Source: Burkholderia sp. 9120 (GTDB taxonomy: Bacteria > Pseudomonadota > Gammaproteobacteria > Burkholderiales > Burkholderiaceae). Taken from it: a DNA stretch of 64,000 bases. The stretch spans positions 3,596,001 through 3,660,000 of the forward strand of contig NZ_JQNA01000002.1 in assembly GCF_000745015.1 (NCBI RefSeq), read 5' to 3'. Position 1 is the stretch's first letter; every line of letters starts with the position of its first letter. Position numbers and translations under genes: made by a program. Positions 1 to 7,151 of the stretch are shown here, in pieces. The notes under the pieces are model-generated. The model was not told where the DNA came from. It worked only from the letters and a program-made list of their open reading frames with translations, and did no database searches.

Positions 1-1
1 T

Positions 2-307
2 CGCCACGACGACGCCCTGATCGACGAACTGGCGGCGCAGGGTATCGCGTATGTGCCGTTTTTCCCGCTGGGCGGCTTTACGCCGATTCAGTCGTCGGCG
101 CTGTCGGACCTCGCGAGTACTTTGGGCGCGACGCCGATGCAGGTCGCGCTGGCCTGGCTGTTGCAGCGCGCGCCGAACATTCTGCTGATTCCCGGCACGT
201 CGAGCCTTCAGCATTTGCGCGAGAACCTGCAGGCCGCGCATTTGACGCTGAGCGATGAGGTTCGCGCCGAACTCGACGCGATCGGCCGCGCGAACGGCGC
301 AGCGTAA
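2..307 (+). CDS. Aldo/keto reductase, C-terminal fragment (cut by window edge)
   Basis: An open frame enters from the left edge and ends at TAA 305-307. About 101 residues are visible. They match the C-terminal third of aldo/keto reductases: a 'YVPFFPLGG' strand, then a helix 'TPMQVALAWLLQRAPNILLIPGTSS' style segment (about residues 40-65) and a terminal helix with 'LRENLQAAHLTLS'. In this family the 'IPG.S' region helps bind the 2'-phosphate of NADPH. The catalytic Asp, Tyr, Lys and His lie upstream of the window and cannot be checked. An internal ATG at 53 is not the true start because the homologous sequence continues upstream of it. The family assignment is fairly sure; the substrate is unknown. 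Confidence 0.85.
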   Translation, partial: RHDDALIDELAAQGIAYVPFFPLGGFTPIQSSALSDLASTLGATPMQVALAWLLQRAPNILLIPGTSSLQHLRENLQAAHLTLSDEVRAELDAIGRANGAA

Positions 308-541
308 GCTTAGGCATCAAGGCGCGGCGGAGAACAGCCTCCGCCACGCCTCACGTGGTTCTCACCGCACCCGCACCCACTTCGAATCGCATCGAGCTCC
401 TGGCACACGCACCACGCCCGCTAGCCGCATCGCGCCAATCGCCCGCTCACACCCGCCATTGCGGCGGTCGACCCGACCCCATGCGCATTCCTGCGATTCT
501 GGAATGGTAGATTGGTCCGCGCTTAATCGGGGGCAAACTCT

Positions 542-1699
542 ATGGCGGTGGGCTCAAACCAGTCGGGCGGTGGGTTTCCCGCGTTGACCAGTATCCGGTT
601 CATTGCCGCTTTCGCGGTCGTCATCTCTCACTTCTCGGAACGCGACCTGCTGCCATTGCCGGCTGCGTTGTTCAATTTCATCGACGGCGGCCGCTCGGCC
701 GTGTCGCTGTTCTTCGTGCTGTCCGGTTTCATTCTGACCTTCACGTATCGCGACAAACTGGCCCACGGCGGCGTGCGCTCGTTTTACGAGGCACGGGTCG
801 CGCGCATTTATCCGATGATCCTGCTCGGCCTGCTGATGTGCGTGCCGGTTGTGATCTACCTCGTGCTGAATGACAATCCGCAACTCATGCTGGAGTGGTA
901 CGCGCTGAAGGGCGCGATCTATCCGGCGCTGCTCGTCAGTCTGATCGCGCAGTTGCTGTTGCTCAACGGCTGGCTGCCGTTTTCGGCCATCAATCAGCCA
1001 TGGAACGGACCCTCGGATAGCGTCTCCTGCGAGGCGTTCTTCTATCTTCTGTTTCCGTTTCTATTGCGCCGAATGACGACGATGAGCGCCGCGCGAATCG
1101 GTTTGATCGCCGTCGCGATGTGGCTCGTGACCGGTGCGTGGATAGCGTTGTTGCAAAACTTCGTACCGCTGTCGCGCAGCGCCGCGATGATTTACGCGAT
1201 GCCGGTCACGCGGCTCGCCGAGTTCGTGATGGGTATCGCGGTGGCGATCTACTATCTGCGTCTCAGAGCGAGCGGCAGGTCGCAGCATGGTAAAGGTATC
1301 GTGCTGATCGGCGTGGCGTTGAGCGCGATCTTCATACTCAGCGTGTGGCGGCCGATCTGGCCGGCCTACTATCTGGAGTCGCCGTTTTACGCGGCGTTGA
1401 TACTGGGACTCGCGTTGCTGGAGCGACCCGTGTTGGGCCTGTTGAGCTGGCGGCCGCTGGTGCGATTGGGGGAGGCGAGTTATTCGTTGTACCTCACGCA
1501 TTTGCCGCTTGCGCTCTGGTCGGTGATGCTGGGTTTCGGGCCGTCGAACGGCTGGATCATGATTCCCGTGAGCGTGCTGATCAGTCTGCTGTGCTTCCGC
1601 TTCTATGAAGAGCCGATGCGTCGGAAGATCAAGACGCGCTTTGCCAGTCAGAAGACCGCTCGACTGCCCGCGGCGGAGTCGGGGCAGACGGCGGTTTAA
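542..1699 (+). CDS. Acyltransferase family 3 integral membrane protein (OafA/YrhL type)
   Basis: The 385-residue protein is predicted to sit in the inner membrane and move an acyl group onto an extracytoplasmic sugar or lipid. The N-terminus shows the family signature 'IRFIAAFAVVISHF' (about residues 18-31), with the conserved Arg and His. 'FFVLSGFILTFTYR' follows, and there are about ten hydrophobic segments up to 'LFSLLCFRFYEEP'-like sequence near residue 360, where the family's typical 'E.P.R' end is seen ('YEEPMRRK'). Length is normal for a stand-alone acyltransferase 3 domain without the SGNH extension. ATG 542 follows a G-rich stretch (GGGGGC) about 8 nt upstream. It stands alone between an aldo/keto reductase and an opposing LysR gene, so the acceptor cannot be inferred from context. 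Confidence 0.85.
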   Translation: MAVGSNQSGGGFPALTSIRFIAAFAVVISHFSERDLLPLPAALFNFIDGGRSAVSLFFVLSGFILTFTYRDKLAHGGVRSFYEARVARIYPMILLGLLMCVPVVIYLVLNDNPQLMLEWYALKGAIYPALLVSLIAQLLLLNGWLPFSAINQPWNGPSDSVSCEAFFYLLFPFLLRRMTTMSAARIGLIAVAMWLVTGAWIALLQNFVPLSRSAAMIYAMPVTRLAEFVMGIAVAIYYLRLRASGRSQHGKGIVLIGVALSAIFILSVWRPIWPAYYLESPFYAALILGLALLERPVLGLLSWRPLVRLGEASYSLYLTHLPLALWSVMLGFGPSNGWIMIPVSVLISLLCFRFYEEPMRRKIKTRFASQKTARLPAAESGQTAV

Positions 1700-1731
1700 G
1701 CGCGGCGTGGTCACGTCTCACGCTAAACAGC

Positions 1732-2625
1732 CTAAGGCCGGTAGCGCAACGCGTCGATCAATACCGCGAGCGCGCGCGACGACTGCCGGCGGCTCGGGTA
1801 GTACAGGTGATAACCGGGGAACGTCGGACACCAGTCCTTCAGCACCGCTTTCAGCCGCCCCTCGGCGACATGCGGCCGCGCCAGTTCCTCGGGTACGTAC
1901 GCAAGACCGCAGCCCGTCAACGCCGCGTTGAACATCTGCTGCGTGCCGTTGCACGTCATTTGTCCTTCGACGCGCACCTTCAGTTCGTGCCCGGCCTTTT
2001 CGAATTCCCACGCGTACAAACCGCCATAGGTCGGCAGCCGCAAGTTGATGCAGTTGTGCCCGGTCAGATCCTGCGGCGTCTTCGGCCGCGCGCGCTTTGC
2101 GAAGTAGGCGGGCGCGCCGACCACCGCCATGCGCATGTCCGGCGCAATGCGAACCGCGATCATGTCTTTGGCCACCTGGTCGCCTAGACGGATACCCACG
2201 TCGTAACGTTGCGCGACGATATCGGTCAGCCCGAAATCCACCACCAGTTCGATCTTGATGTCGGGATAGTCGGGCAGCAGTTGCGCGAGCTTCGGTTGAA
2301 GAATCGTGTTCGCCGCGTGTTCGTCCGTCGTGACGCGGATCGTGCCGGCCGGTTTGTCGCGCAATTCGCCCAGCGCCGCGAGTTCCTCGTCGATTTCGTC
2401 GAAGCGCGGCCCCACCGCGGTCAGCAAGCGCTCGCCGGCCGGCGTGGGCGACACGCTGCGCGTCGTGCGGGTGAGCAGGCGCAGACCGAGCCGCGTTTCG
2501 AGGCCGCGGATCGTGTGGCTCAGCGCCGATTGCGATACGCCCAGTTTCGCCGCCGCTTTGGTGAAGCTGCGTTCGCGGGCGACCGCGATAAAAGCCAGCA
2601 GGTCGTTCAGATTGTCGCGTGCCAT
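1732..2625 (-). CDS. LysR-family transcriptional regulator
   Basis: 297 residues, the usual LysR length. The N-terminal winged HTH covers about residues 4-63, with 'RSFTKAAAKLGVSQSALSHTI' spanning the recognition helix and 'TPAGERLL' the wing. The remainder is a two-lobed effector-binding domain. It is transcribed divergently from the carboxymuconolactone decarboxylase-like gene at 2806, and the aldo/keto reductase follows that gene, so these two are its most likely targets. The start codon sits inside the palindrome ATTCATGAAT (2624-2633), a plausible autoregulatory site. The effector is unknown. Confidence 0.9.
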   Translation of the reverse strand: MARDNLNDLLAFIAVARERSFTKAAAKLGVSQSALSHTIRGLETRLGLRLLTRTTRSVSPTPAGERLLTAVGPRFDEIDEELAALGELRDKPAGTIRVTTDEHAANTILQPKLAQLLPDYPDIKIELVVDFGLTDIVAQRYDVGIRLGDQVAKDMIAVRIAPDMRMAVVGAPAYFAKRARPKTPQDLTGHNCINLRLPTYGGLYAWEFEKAGHELKVRVEGQMTCNGTQQMFNAALTGCGLAYVPEELARPHVAEGRLKAVLKDWCPTFPGYHLYYPSRRQSSRALAVLIDALRYRP

Positions 2626-2633
2626 TCATGAAT
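2624..2633. promoter_or_regulatory. Palindrome at LysR start, possible autoregulatory site
   Basis: ATTCATGAAT is a perfect 10-bp palindrome overlapping the start codon of the LysR gene. It lies in the divergent region shared with the CMD-family gene. The same region holds an AACCGAACCGAACCG-type tandem repeat near 2766-2780. The operator role is an inference from position only. Confidence 0.3.
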
Positions 2634-2805
2634 CTCACTCATGGGTGTTTGCCGATTCTACCGTCTAGTCGCGAGCCGCCGCAGCGCTTAAATTGAAGGT
2701 CTGATGCAACCGGATCGACGTGAGGCGCGGCTTGCCCCACGCATCGATGCCGATGCTGCTTCTTAACCGAACCGAACCGCACCAAATCGAACTGGAGAAT
2801 CTTGC

Positions 2806-3132
2806 ATGGCGAACGAACCCAACACCGCGCACAAAGCGTTCGGCGATATCGCACCCGCGCTGGCGGACTACACCGACAAGGTGCTGTTCGGCGAGGTCTG
2901 GCAACGGCCGGGGCTGTCGCCGCGCGATCGCAGTCTCGTCACCGTGGCCGGCCTGGTGGCGATGTATCGCAGCAACGAACTGCCGTTTCATCTCGGCAAG
3001 GCGCTCGACAACGGCGTGTCGCGCGACGAGCTGATCGAGTTGATCACGCACCTCGCGTTCTATTCGGGTTGGCCGACCGCCAGCACGGCGCTCGGCATCG
3101 CGCGACAGGTTTTCGCGAGCCGCGACGCTTGA
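2806..3132 (+). CDS. Carboxymuconolactone decarboxylase (CMD) family protein
   Basis: 108 residues, a single all-helical CMD domain. The core shows 'LSPRDRSLVTVAGLVAM' (about 39-55) and 'ELIELITHLAFYSGWPTA' (about 75-92), the latter typical of the decarboxylase branch, with the conserved 'E..T.LAFY.GWP'. There is no CxxC pair, so it is not an AhpD-type peroxidase. A GGAG Shine-Dalgarno lies 8-10 nt before ATG 2806. It starts a likely two-gene unit with the aldo/keto reductase 92 bp downstream and is divergent from a LysR regulator. Such small CMD proteins often accompany aldo/keto reductases in quinone or carbonyl detoxification loci. The true substrate is unknown. Confidence 0.85.
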   Translation: MANEPNTAHKAFGDIAPALADYTDKVLFGEVWQRPGLSPRDRSLVTVAGLVAMYRSNELPFHLGKALDNGVSRDELIELITHLAFYSGWPTASTALGIARQVFASRDA

Positions 3133-3224
3133 TCATCTGATCGCCCGATCGCCGCTCGGGCGCGTCGCTTCACAGCGTATCGAGCCATGCAGGCGCCAGG
3201 CATGGCGTGACAGGAGAGCAAGGA

Positions 3225-4229
3225 ATGGATTACCGGTATCTGGGCCGCAGCGCCCTCAAGGTTTCGCCGTTATGTCTCGGCGCGATGATGTTCGGCGGCG
3301 AGACCGACGAAGCGACGTCGACGCGCATCATCGACAAGGCCTACGATCAGGGCGTCAATTTCATCGACACCGCGGACGTGTATCACGCGGGACGCTCGGA
3401 AGAAATCGTCGGACGGGCTATCGCGCCGCATCGCGATAACTGGGTGGTCGCCACCAAGTTCGGCTATCCGGGCGGGCAAGGTCCGAACGAACAGGGGCAG
3501 TCGCGCAAGTGGATCATGCAGTCCGTCGACGCGAGCCTGAAACGGCTCGGCACCGACTACATCGATATTCTGTACTTTCACCGCGCGCTGACCGATGCGC
3601 CGATGGAAGAGGCCGTGCGCGCGATCGGCGATCTGATCCGTCAGGGCAAGATCCGCTACTTCGGCGTGTCGAATTTCCGTGGCTGGCGTATTGCCGAAAT
3701 CGTGCGACTCGCTGATCAGCTCGGCATCGACCGACCGGTCGCGAGCGAGCCGTTGTACAACCTCGTGGACCGTACCGCGGAAGTCGAGCAACTGCCCGCC
3801 GCGCATCACTACGGTCTGGGCGTCGTGCCGTACAGCCCGCTCGCGCGCGGCGTGCTCAGCGGCAAATACGCGGTGGATACGCCGCCGCCGGCCGACTCGC
3901 GCGCGGGCCGCGGCGACAAGCGGATTCAGCAGACCGAGTGGCGTCCCGAGTCGTTGCACATCGCGCGGACTATCGCCGATCACGCGAAGCAACGTGGCAC
4001 GACCTCGATCGCGTTCGCGCTTGCGTGGGTGCTGAAGAACCAGATGGTCAGCAGCACGATCGCCGGTCCGCGTACCGAAGCGCACTGGGATGGCTACATG
4101 GAAGCCCTGAAACTGCAACTCGGCCCCGACGACGAGGCACTCGTGAATAGCCTCGTACCGCCTGGCCATGCGTCGACGCCGGGTTATACGGACCCCGGCT
4201 ATCCGATCGAAGGGCGGCGCGTTGCGTGA
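3225..4229 (+). CDS. Aldo/keto reductase
   Basis: NAD(P)H-dependent carbonyl reductase, TIM-barrel fold, 334 residues from ATG 3225. This start was chosen over an in-frame GTG at 3207 because AGGAGA lies about 8 nt upstream and the family begins with 'MDYRYLGRS.L.VS.LCLG'. The catalytic tetrad is visible: Asp and Tyr in 'FIDTADVYHAGRSE' (about 47-60), Lys in 'VVATKFGYP' (about 76-84) and His in 'DILYFHRAL' (about 120-128). The cofactor motif near the C-terminus includes 'SSTIAGPRTEAHW'. It resembles the AKR11/YajO-like group. Gene order with the upstream CMD-family gene suggests cotranscription and control by the divergent LysR. The stop is followed by a bidirectional hairpin. Confidence 0.92.
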   Translation: MDYRYLGRSALKVSPLCLGAMMFGGETDEATSTRIIDKAYDQGVNFIDTADVYHAGRSEEIVGRAIAPHRDNWVVATKFGYPGGQGPNEQGQSRKWIMQSVDASLKRLGTDYIDILYFHRALTDAPMEEAVRAIGDLIRQGKIRYFGVSNFRGWRIAEIVRLADQLGIDRPVASEPLYNLVDRTAEVEQLPAAHHYGLGVVPYSPLARGVLSGKYAVDTPPPADSRAGRGDKRIQQTEWRPESLHIARTIADHAKQRGTTSIAFALAWVLKNQMVSSTIAGPRTEAHWDGYMEALKLQLGPDDEALVNSLVPPGHASTPGYTDPGYPIEGRRVA

Positions 4230-4244
4230 CCGTGTCTCATGACC

Positions 4245-4278
4245 GTGTGAGGCGCCTGCGAAAACCGGCGCCTCACAC
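4245..4278. terminator. Bidirectional terminator-like hairpin
   Basis: GTGTGAGGCGCC (4245-4256) and GGCGCCTCACAC (4267-4278) form a perfect 12-bp stem with a 10-nt loop. It lies between the convergent aldo/keto reductase and LysR genes and covers the last two LysR codons. No long U-run follows on either strand. Confidence 0.6.
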
Positions 4279-5166
4279 CGAAGCCGCGATCGTGTCCCGT
4301 AGCCACCGATGCGCGGGATCGCGATGCACGCGCTCATGCCACAGCATCGCCATCTCGTAGCCCGGCACCTCGACGGGCGGTTCGACCATTCGCAGCGCGC
4401 TGTTTTCGCGCACCAGCCGCGCCGGCACCATGCCGACCAGATCGGTGCTCGCGAGCGCCGACACCATGAACAGAAAATGCGGCACGGACAGCACCACGCG
4501 GCGCGTGAGGCCGATCTTCGCGAGCGATTCATCCGTGACGCCGAAGAATCCGCCGCCGTCCGGCGACACGATCACCTGCTCCAGTTTGCAGAACTGCGCG
4601 AGCGTCGGCCGGCGCTTCAGACGCGGGTGGCCGGCGCGGCCCACCAGCACGTAGCGCTCGGCGAACAGCACGCGACGGCGCAAACCGTCGGGCGCGCCTT
4701 CGCTGGTATGGAAGCCCAGATCGATTTCGCCCTGTTCCGCCAGGCGCATCAGCCGCGGCGGCACTGCTTCGACGACCGCCAGACGCGTGCCCGGCGCGGC
4801 CGCTCTCAACGTGGCCAACGTGGGGAGGATGATGGTCGATTCGGCGTAGTCGGTGGCGGCGATTCGCCAACTGTGAGTGGCTTCGGCCGGATCGAACGGA
4901 CTCGCCGGCGCGACCGCGCGTTCGAGTGCTTCGAGCGCCTCGCGCAACGGTTCGCGCAACGCTTCGGCCCGGGCAGTGGGACGCATGCCGCGCGGTCCCG
5001 GCAGCAACAGCGGGTCGCCGAACAGATCGCGCAATTTCGCGAGATGCACGCTGACCGACGGCTGCGAGAAGTTCAAACGTTCGGCCGCGCGCGTCACGTT
5101 GTGCTCGGACAGCAGCACGTCGAGCGTGACCAGCAGGTTCAGATCCAGCCTTCTAAGATTAACCAC
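4273..5166 (-). CDS. LysR-family transcriptional regulator (NodD/LinR-like)
   Basis: 297 residues starting at GTG 5166 ('MVNLRRLDLNLLVTLDVLL'). The HTH at about residues 6-65 has 'HNVTRAAERLNFSQPSVSVHLAKLR', followed by 'PTARAEAL'. The 'L.RLDLNLL..LD.LL.E.NVTRAA' start is typical of the subgroup that regulates aromatic or quinone-responsive genes. It is divergent from the NAD(P)H quinone oxidoreductase at 5252, with an 11-bp inverted repeat between them, so that gene is the probable target and a quinone-like compound the probable effector. The 3' end overlaps a shared terminator hairpin. Confidence 0.9.
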   Translation of the reverse strand: MVNLRRLDLNLLVTLDVLLSEHNVTRAAERLNFSQPSVSVHLAKLRDLFGDPLLLPGPRGMRPTARAEALREPLREALEALERAVAPASPFDPAEATHSWRIAATDYAESTIILPTLATLRAAAPGTRLAVVEAVPPRLMRLAEQGEIDLGFHTSEGAPDGLRRRVLFAERYVLVGRAGHPRLKRRPTLAQFCKLEQVIVSPDGGGFFGVTDESLAKIGLTRRVVLSVPHFLFMVSALASTDLVGMVPARLVRENSALRMVEPPVEVPGYEMAMLWHERVHRDPAHRWLRDTIAASV

Positions 5167-5178
5167 AGCAATACCTAA

Positions 5179-5204
5179 TATATTGGGAATTCATTTCCAA
5201 TATA
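5179..5204. promoter_or_regulatory. LysR-type operator between divergent regulator and quinone oxidoreductase
   Basis: TATATTGGGAA (5179-5189) and TTTCCAATATA (5194-5204) form an 11-bp inverted repeat with one mismatch and a 4-nt centre. It lies 13 bp from the regulator start and 48 bp from the quinone oxidoreductase start. Its A/T-rich dyad form and position fit a LysR recognition site. Confidence 0.6.
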
Positions 5205-5251
5205 CCGGAGCGGAATCTATCGTGGTTTCTTTTAGCCACGAAGGCACGATC

Positions 5252-6028
5252 ATGAACGTTCTAATTGTCTACGCCCACCCGGAACCCAAATCGTTGAATG
5301 GGTCGCTGAAGGACTTTTCAGTCAAACGTCTCGAAGACGCGGGGCACACCGTACAGGTCTCCGATCTCTATGCGATGAACTGGAAAGCGCCGCTCGACGC
5401 GCACGACAGCGTCGAGCGCCAGGCCGGCGAGCGCTTCGATCCGTCGCGCGAGTCGAAGCATGCGTATGCCAATGGATTGCAGAGCAAAGATATCGAACGC
5501 GAGCAGGAGAAGCTGAAGTGGGCGGATGCCGTGATCCTGCAGTTTCCGCTCTGGTGGTTCTCCATGCCGGCCATTCTCAAAGGCTGGGTGGAGCGCGTTT
5601 ATGCGTACGGTTTCGCGTATGGCGTCGGTGAGCATTCCGACGTGCGCTGGGGCGAACGCTATGGCGAGGGCATGTTCGCCGGCAAACGCGCGATGCTGGT
5701 CGTCAGCACCGGCGGATGGGAGTCGCACTACAGTTCGCGCGGCATCAACGGTCCGATGAACGAGTTGTTGTTTCCGATTCAGCACGGCATTCTGTATTAC
5801 CCCGGTTTCGACGTGTTGCCGCCGTTCGTGATTCATCGGACGAGCCGTGTCGACGCAGCGAAATATGCGGAGGTGAGCGACGCGCTCGGTCAACGCCTGG
5901 ACGCGCTGTGGACCACCACGCCGATTCCGTTCCGGCCGCAGAACGACGGCGCCTATACGATTCCGGATCTCACGTTGCGGGCGGACATTGCGCCGGATCG
6001 GGTTGGGTTTGCGGCGCACGTCGAATAA
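5252..6028 (+). CDS. NAD(P)H dehydrogenase (quinone), flavodoxin-like fold (NQO family)
   Basis: 258 residues. The start at ATG 5252 was chosen because the family begins 'MNVLIVYAHPEPKSLNGSL', where the strand plus 'HPEP.SLN.SL' loop binds the FAD/FMN phosphate. A longer in-frame opening from 4877 is the antisense of the LysR gene. 'LQFPLWWFSMPAILKGWVERV' (about 95-115) is the conserved substrate and dimer region of NQO/MdaB-like enzymes, and 'STGGWESHYSSRG' forms another cofactor-binding loop. The enzyme reduces quinones by two electrons in the cytosol, avoiding semiquinone formation. It is divergent from a LysR regulator, with a clear operator-like dyad between them, so induction by quinones or aromatics is likely. 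Confidence 0.9.
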   Translation: MNVLIVYAHPEPKSLNGSLKDFSVKRLEDAGHTVQVSDLYAMNWKAPLDAHDSVERQAGERFDPSRESKHAYANGLQSKDIEREQEKLKWADAVILQFPLWWFSMPAILKGWVERVYAYGFAYGVGEHSDVRWGERYGEGMFAGKRAMLVVSTGGWESHYSSRGINGPMNELLFPIQHGILYYPGFDVLPPFVIHRTSRVDAAKYAEVSDALGQRLDALWTTTPIPFRPQNDGAYTIPDLTLRADIAPDRVGFAAHVE

Positions 6029-6154
6029 GGCGCCGTAGTGCGATGCAGCATGGAACCGCTGTCAACGCCCCAAGCTGACGAGGCCGTAGGGTTGGCTGAA
6101 ATATGGTTGTAAGTCCTCCTTGCTAGAGTCGGCGACAGAATTTTGCCGCCGGAT

Positions 6155-6183
6155 GCCTGACGTGTTCGTCGAACACCTCAGGC
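6155..6183 (+). promoter_or_regulatory. Upstream hairpin of shared leader element (copy A)
   Basis: GCCTGACGTGTTCG (6155-6168) pairs with CGAACACCTCAGGC (6170-6183), with one mismatch and a 1-nt centre. It lies 9 nt before a conserved GCATGGGATCGG block. The same arrangement, with a different palindrome but an identical 9-nt gap, occurs at 40493-40508. It could be an operator, a terminator or the first stem of an RNA leader. Confidence 0.45.
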
Positions 6184-6192
6184 CACTTCGTT

Positions 6193-6251
6193 GCATGGGA
6201 TCGGAGTCAGCGCTAGAGCGCTAGCGCCGGTCGACACGAGAGCGACAAACC
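6193..6251 (+). ncRNA. Putative structured 5' leader (copy A) with embedded 9-codon reading frame
   Basis: GCATGGGATCGG (6193-6204) is followed by GTCAGCGCT, a short loop and AGCGCT, forming an imperfect stem, then a purine-rich stretch before ATG 6252. It matches the region before the sugar ABC transporter (40518-40585) in sequence, order and spacing. An ATG inside the block opens a 9-codon frame (6195-6224, MGSESALER) that has no visible Shine-Dalgarno. I do not recognise it as a named riboswitch. Confidence 0.4.
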
Positions 6252-7103
6252 ATGATTCAAGCGCGTACGTTCTGGCTCATTCTGATGCTGCTCGTCACGG
6301 CCCCCGCATGGGCGTTTCAGTCGAGGGTCGTGACCATTCCGAGCGCCGCCATGCACAAGTCGCTCGAAGCGACAGTGGTGCTGCCCGATCAATACCGGCG
6401 CGGCAAAGCGGCCGACCGTTTCCCCGTTGTCTATCTGCTGCACGGCTCGGGCGGCGACTACACCGACTGGACCAGCAATTCCCACATCGGCAAACTCGCC
6501 GACCGCTACCACGTGATTCTCGTGATGCCCGACGGCGGCCACGAGAGCTGGTATATCGACAGTCCGGTCGATCCGCGCAGCCGTTACGAAACCTATGTAG
6601 GCACCGAAGTAGTCGGCTATATCGACGCTCATTTCCGCACCATCGCAACACGCCAGGCGCGTGCGATTACCGGCTTGAGCATGGGCGGTTTCGGCGCCTT
6701 GCATATCGCGTTGGACCGGCCGGACGAATTCGGCGCGGCGGGCAGTATCAGCGGCGCGGTGGATCCGCGCGGCTGCGAAGACGAGCCCGGCATCGACGAT
6801 GTGTTCGGCGATCCCACCCGGCATGCGGACTTCTGGAACAACGAGGCGATCGTCGCGAACGCGCGGACCTTCGGCAACGCGCATATCGCGCTGACGATCG
6901 ATTGCGGCGTGAACGACTCGCTCGTGCAATCGAACCGCATGCTGCACGCGCGGCTCGTCGAACTCGGCGTGCCGCACGATTATGCCGAGCGGCCCGGCGG
7001 CCATACGTGGACTTATTGGGCCAATGCGGTGCAGTACCAGGTGCTGTTCTTCTCCGGCACGTTCAAACGGAACGGAAGCGCCGCGGGCAGCGCTGCGGCC
7101 TGA
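6252..7103 (+). CDS. Secreted alpha/beta-hydrolase, esterase D / S-formylglutathione hydrolase-like
   Basis: 283 residues with a Sec signal peptide (about residues 1-21, ending '...APAWA|FQSRV'). The mature part is an antigen-85/esterase D type hydrolase: 'FPVVYLLHGSGGDYTDW' (oxyanion loop, about 56-72), the nucleophile elbow 'ITGLSMGGFGALHIAL' (Ser near 143), a probable acid in 'TIDCGVNDSLV' and His in 'RPGGHTWTYW' near residue 251. It is predicted to hydrolyse small esters in the periplasm or outside the cell. The gene stands alone, is preceded by the leader element described at 6155-6251, and is followed by a weak hairpin before the convergent pyrB-like gene. The C-terminal 15 residues are Ala/Gly-rich and not conserved in type. 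Confidence 0.85.
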   Translation: MIQARTFWLILMLLVTAPAWAFQSRVVTIPSAAMHKSLEATVVLPDQYRRGKAADRFPVVYLLHGSGGDYTDWTSNSHIGKLADRYHVILVMPDGGHESWYIDSPVDPRSRYETYVGTEVVGYIDAHFRTIATRQARAITGLSMGGFGALHIALDRPDEFGAAGSISGAVDPRGCEDEPGIDDVFGDPTRHADFWNNEAIVANARTFGNAHIALTIDCGVNDSLVQSNRMLHARLVELGVPHDYAERPGGHTWTYWANAVQYQVLFFSGTFKRNGSAAGSAAA

Positions 7104-7115
7104 TGTCGAACGGTT

Positions 7116-7142
7116 GCGGCGCCCGCATCGCGCAGGCGCCGC
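7116..7142. terminator. Weak hairpin between convergent genes
   Basis: GCGGCGCC (7116-7123) and GGCGCCGC (7135-7142) form an 8-bp GC-only stem with an 11-nt loop. It lies between the esterase stop (7103) and the pyrB-like stop (7152). There is no U-tract. Confidence 0.35.
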
Positions 7143-7151
7143 GCCCGCATC

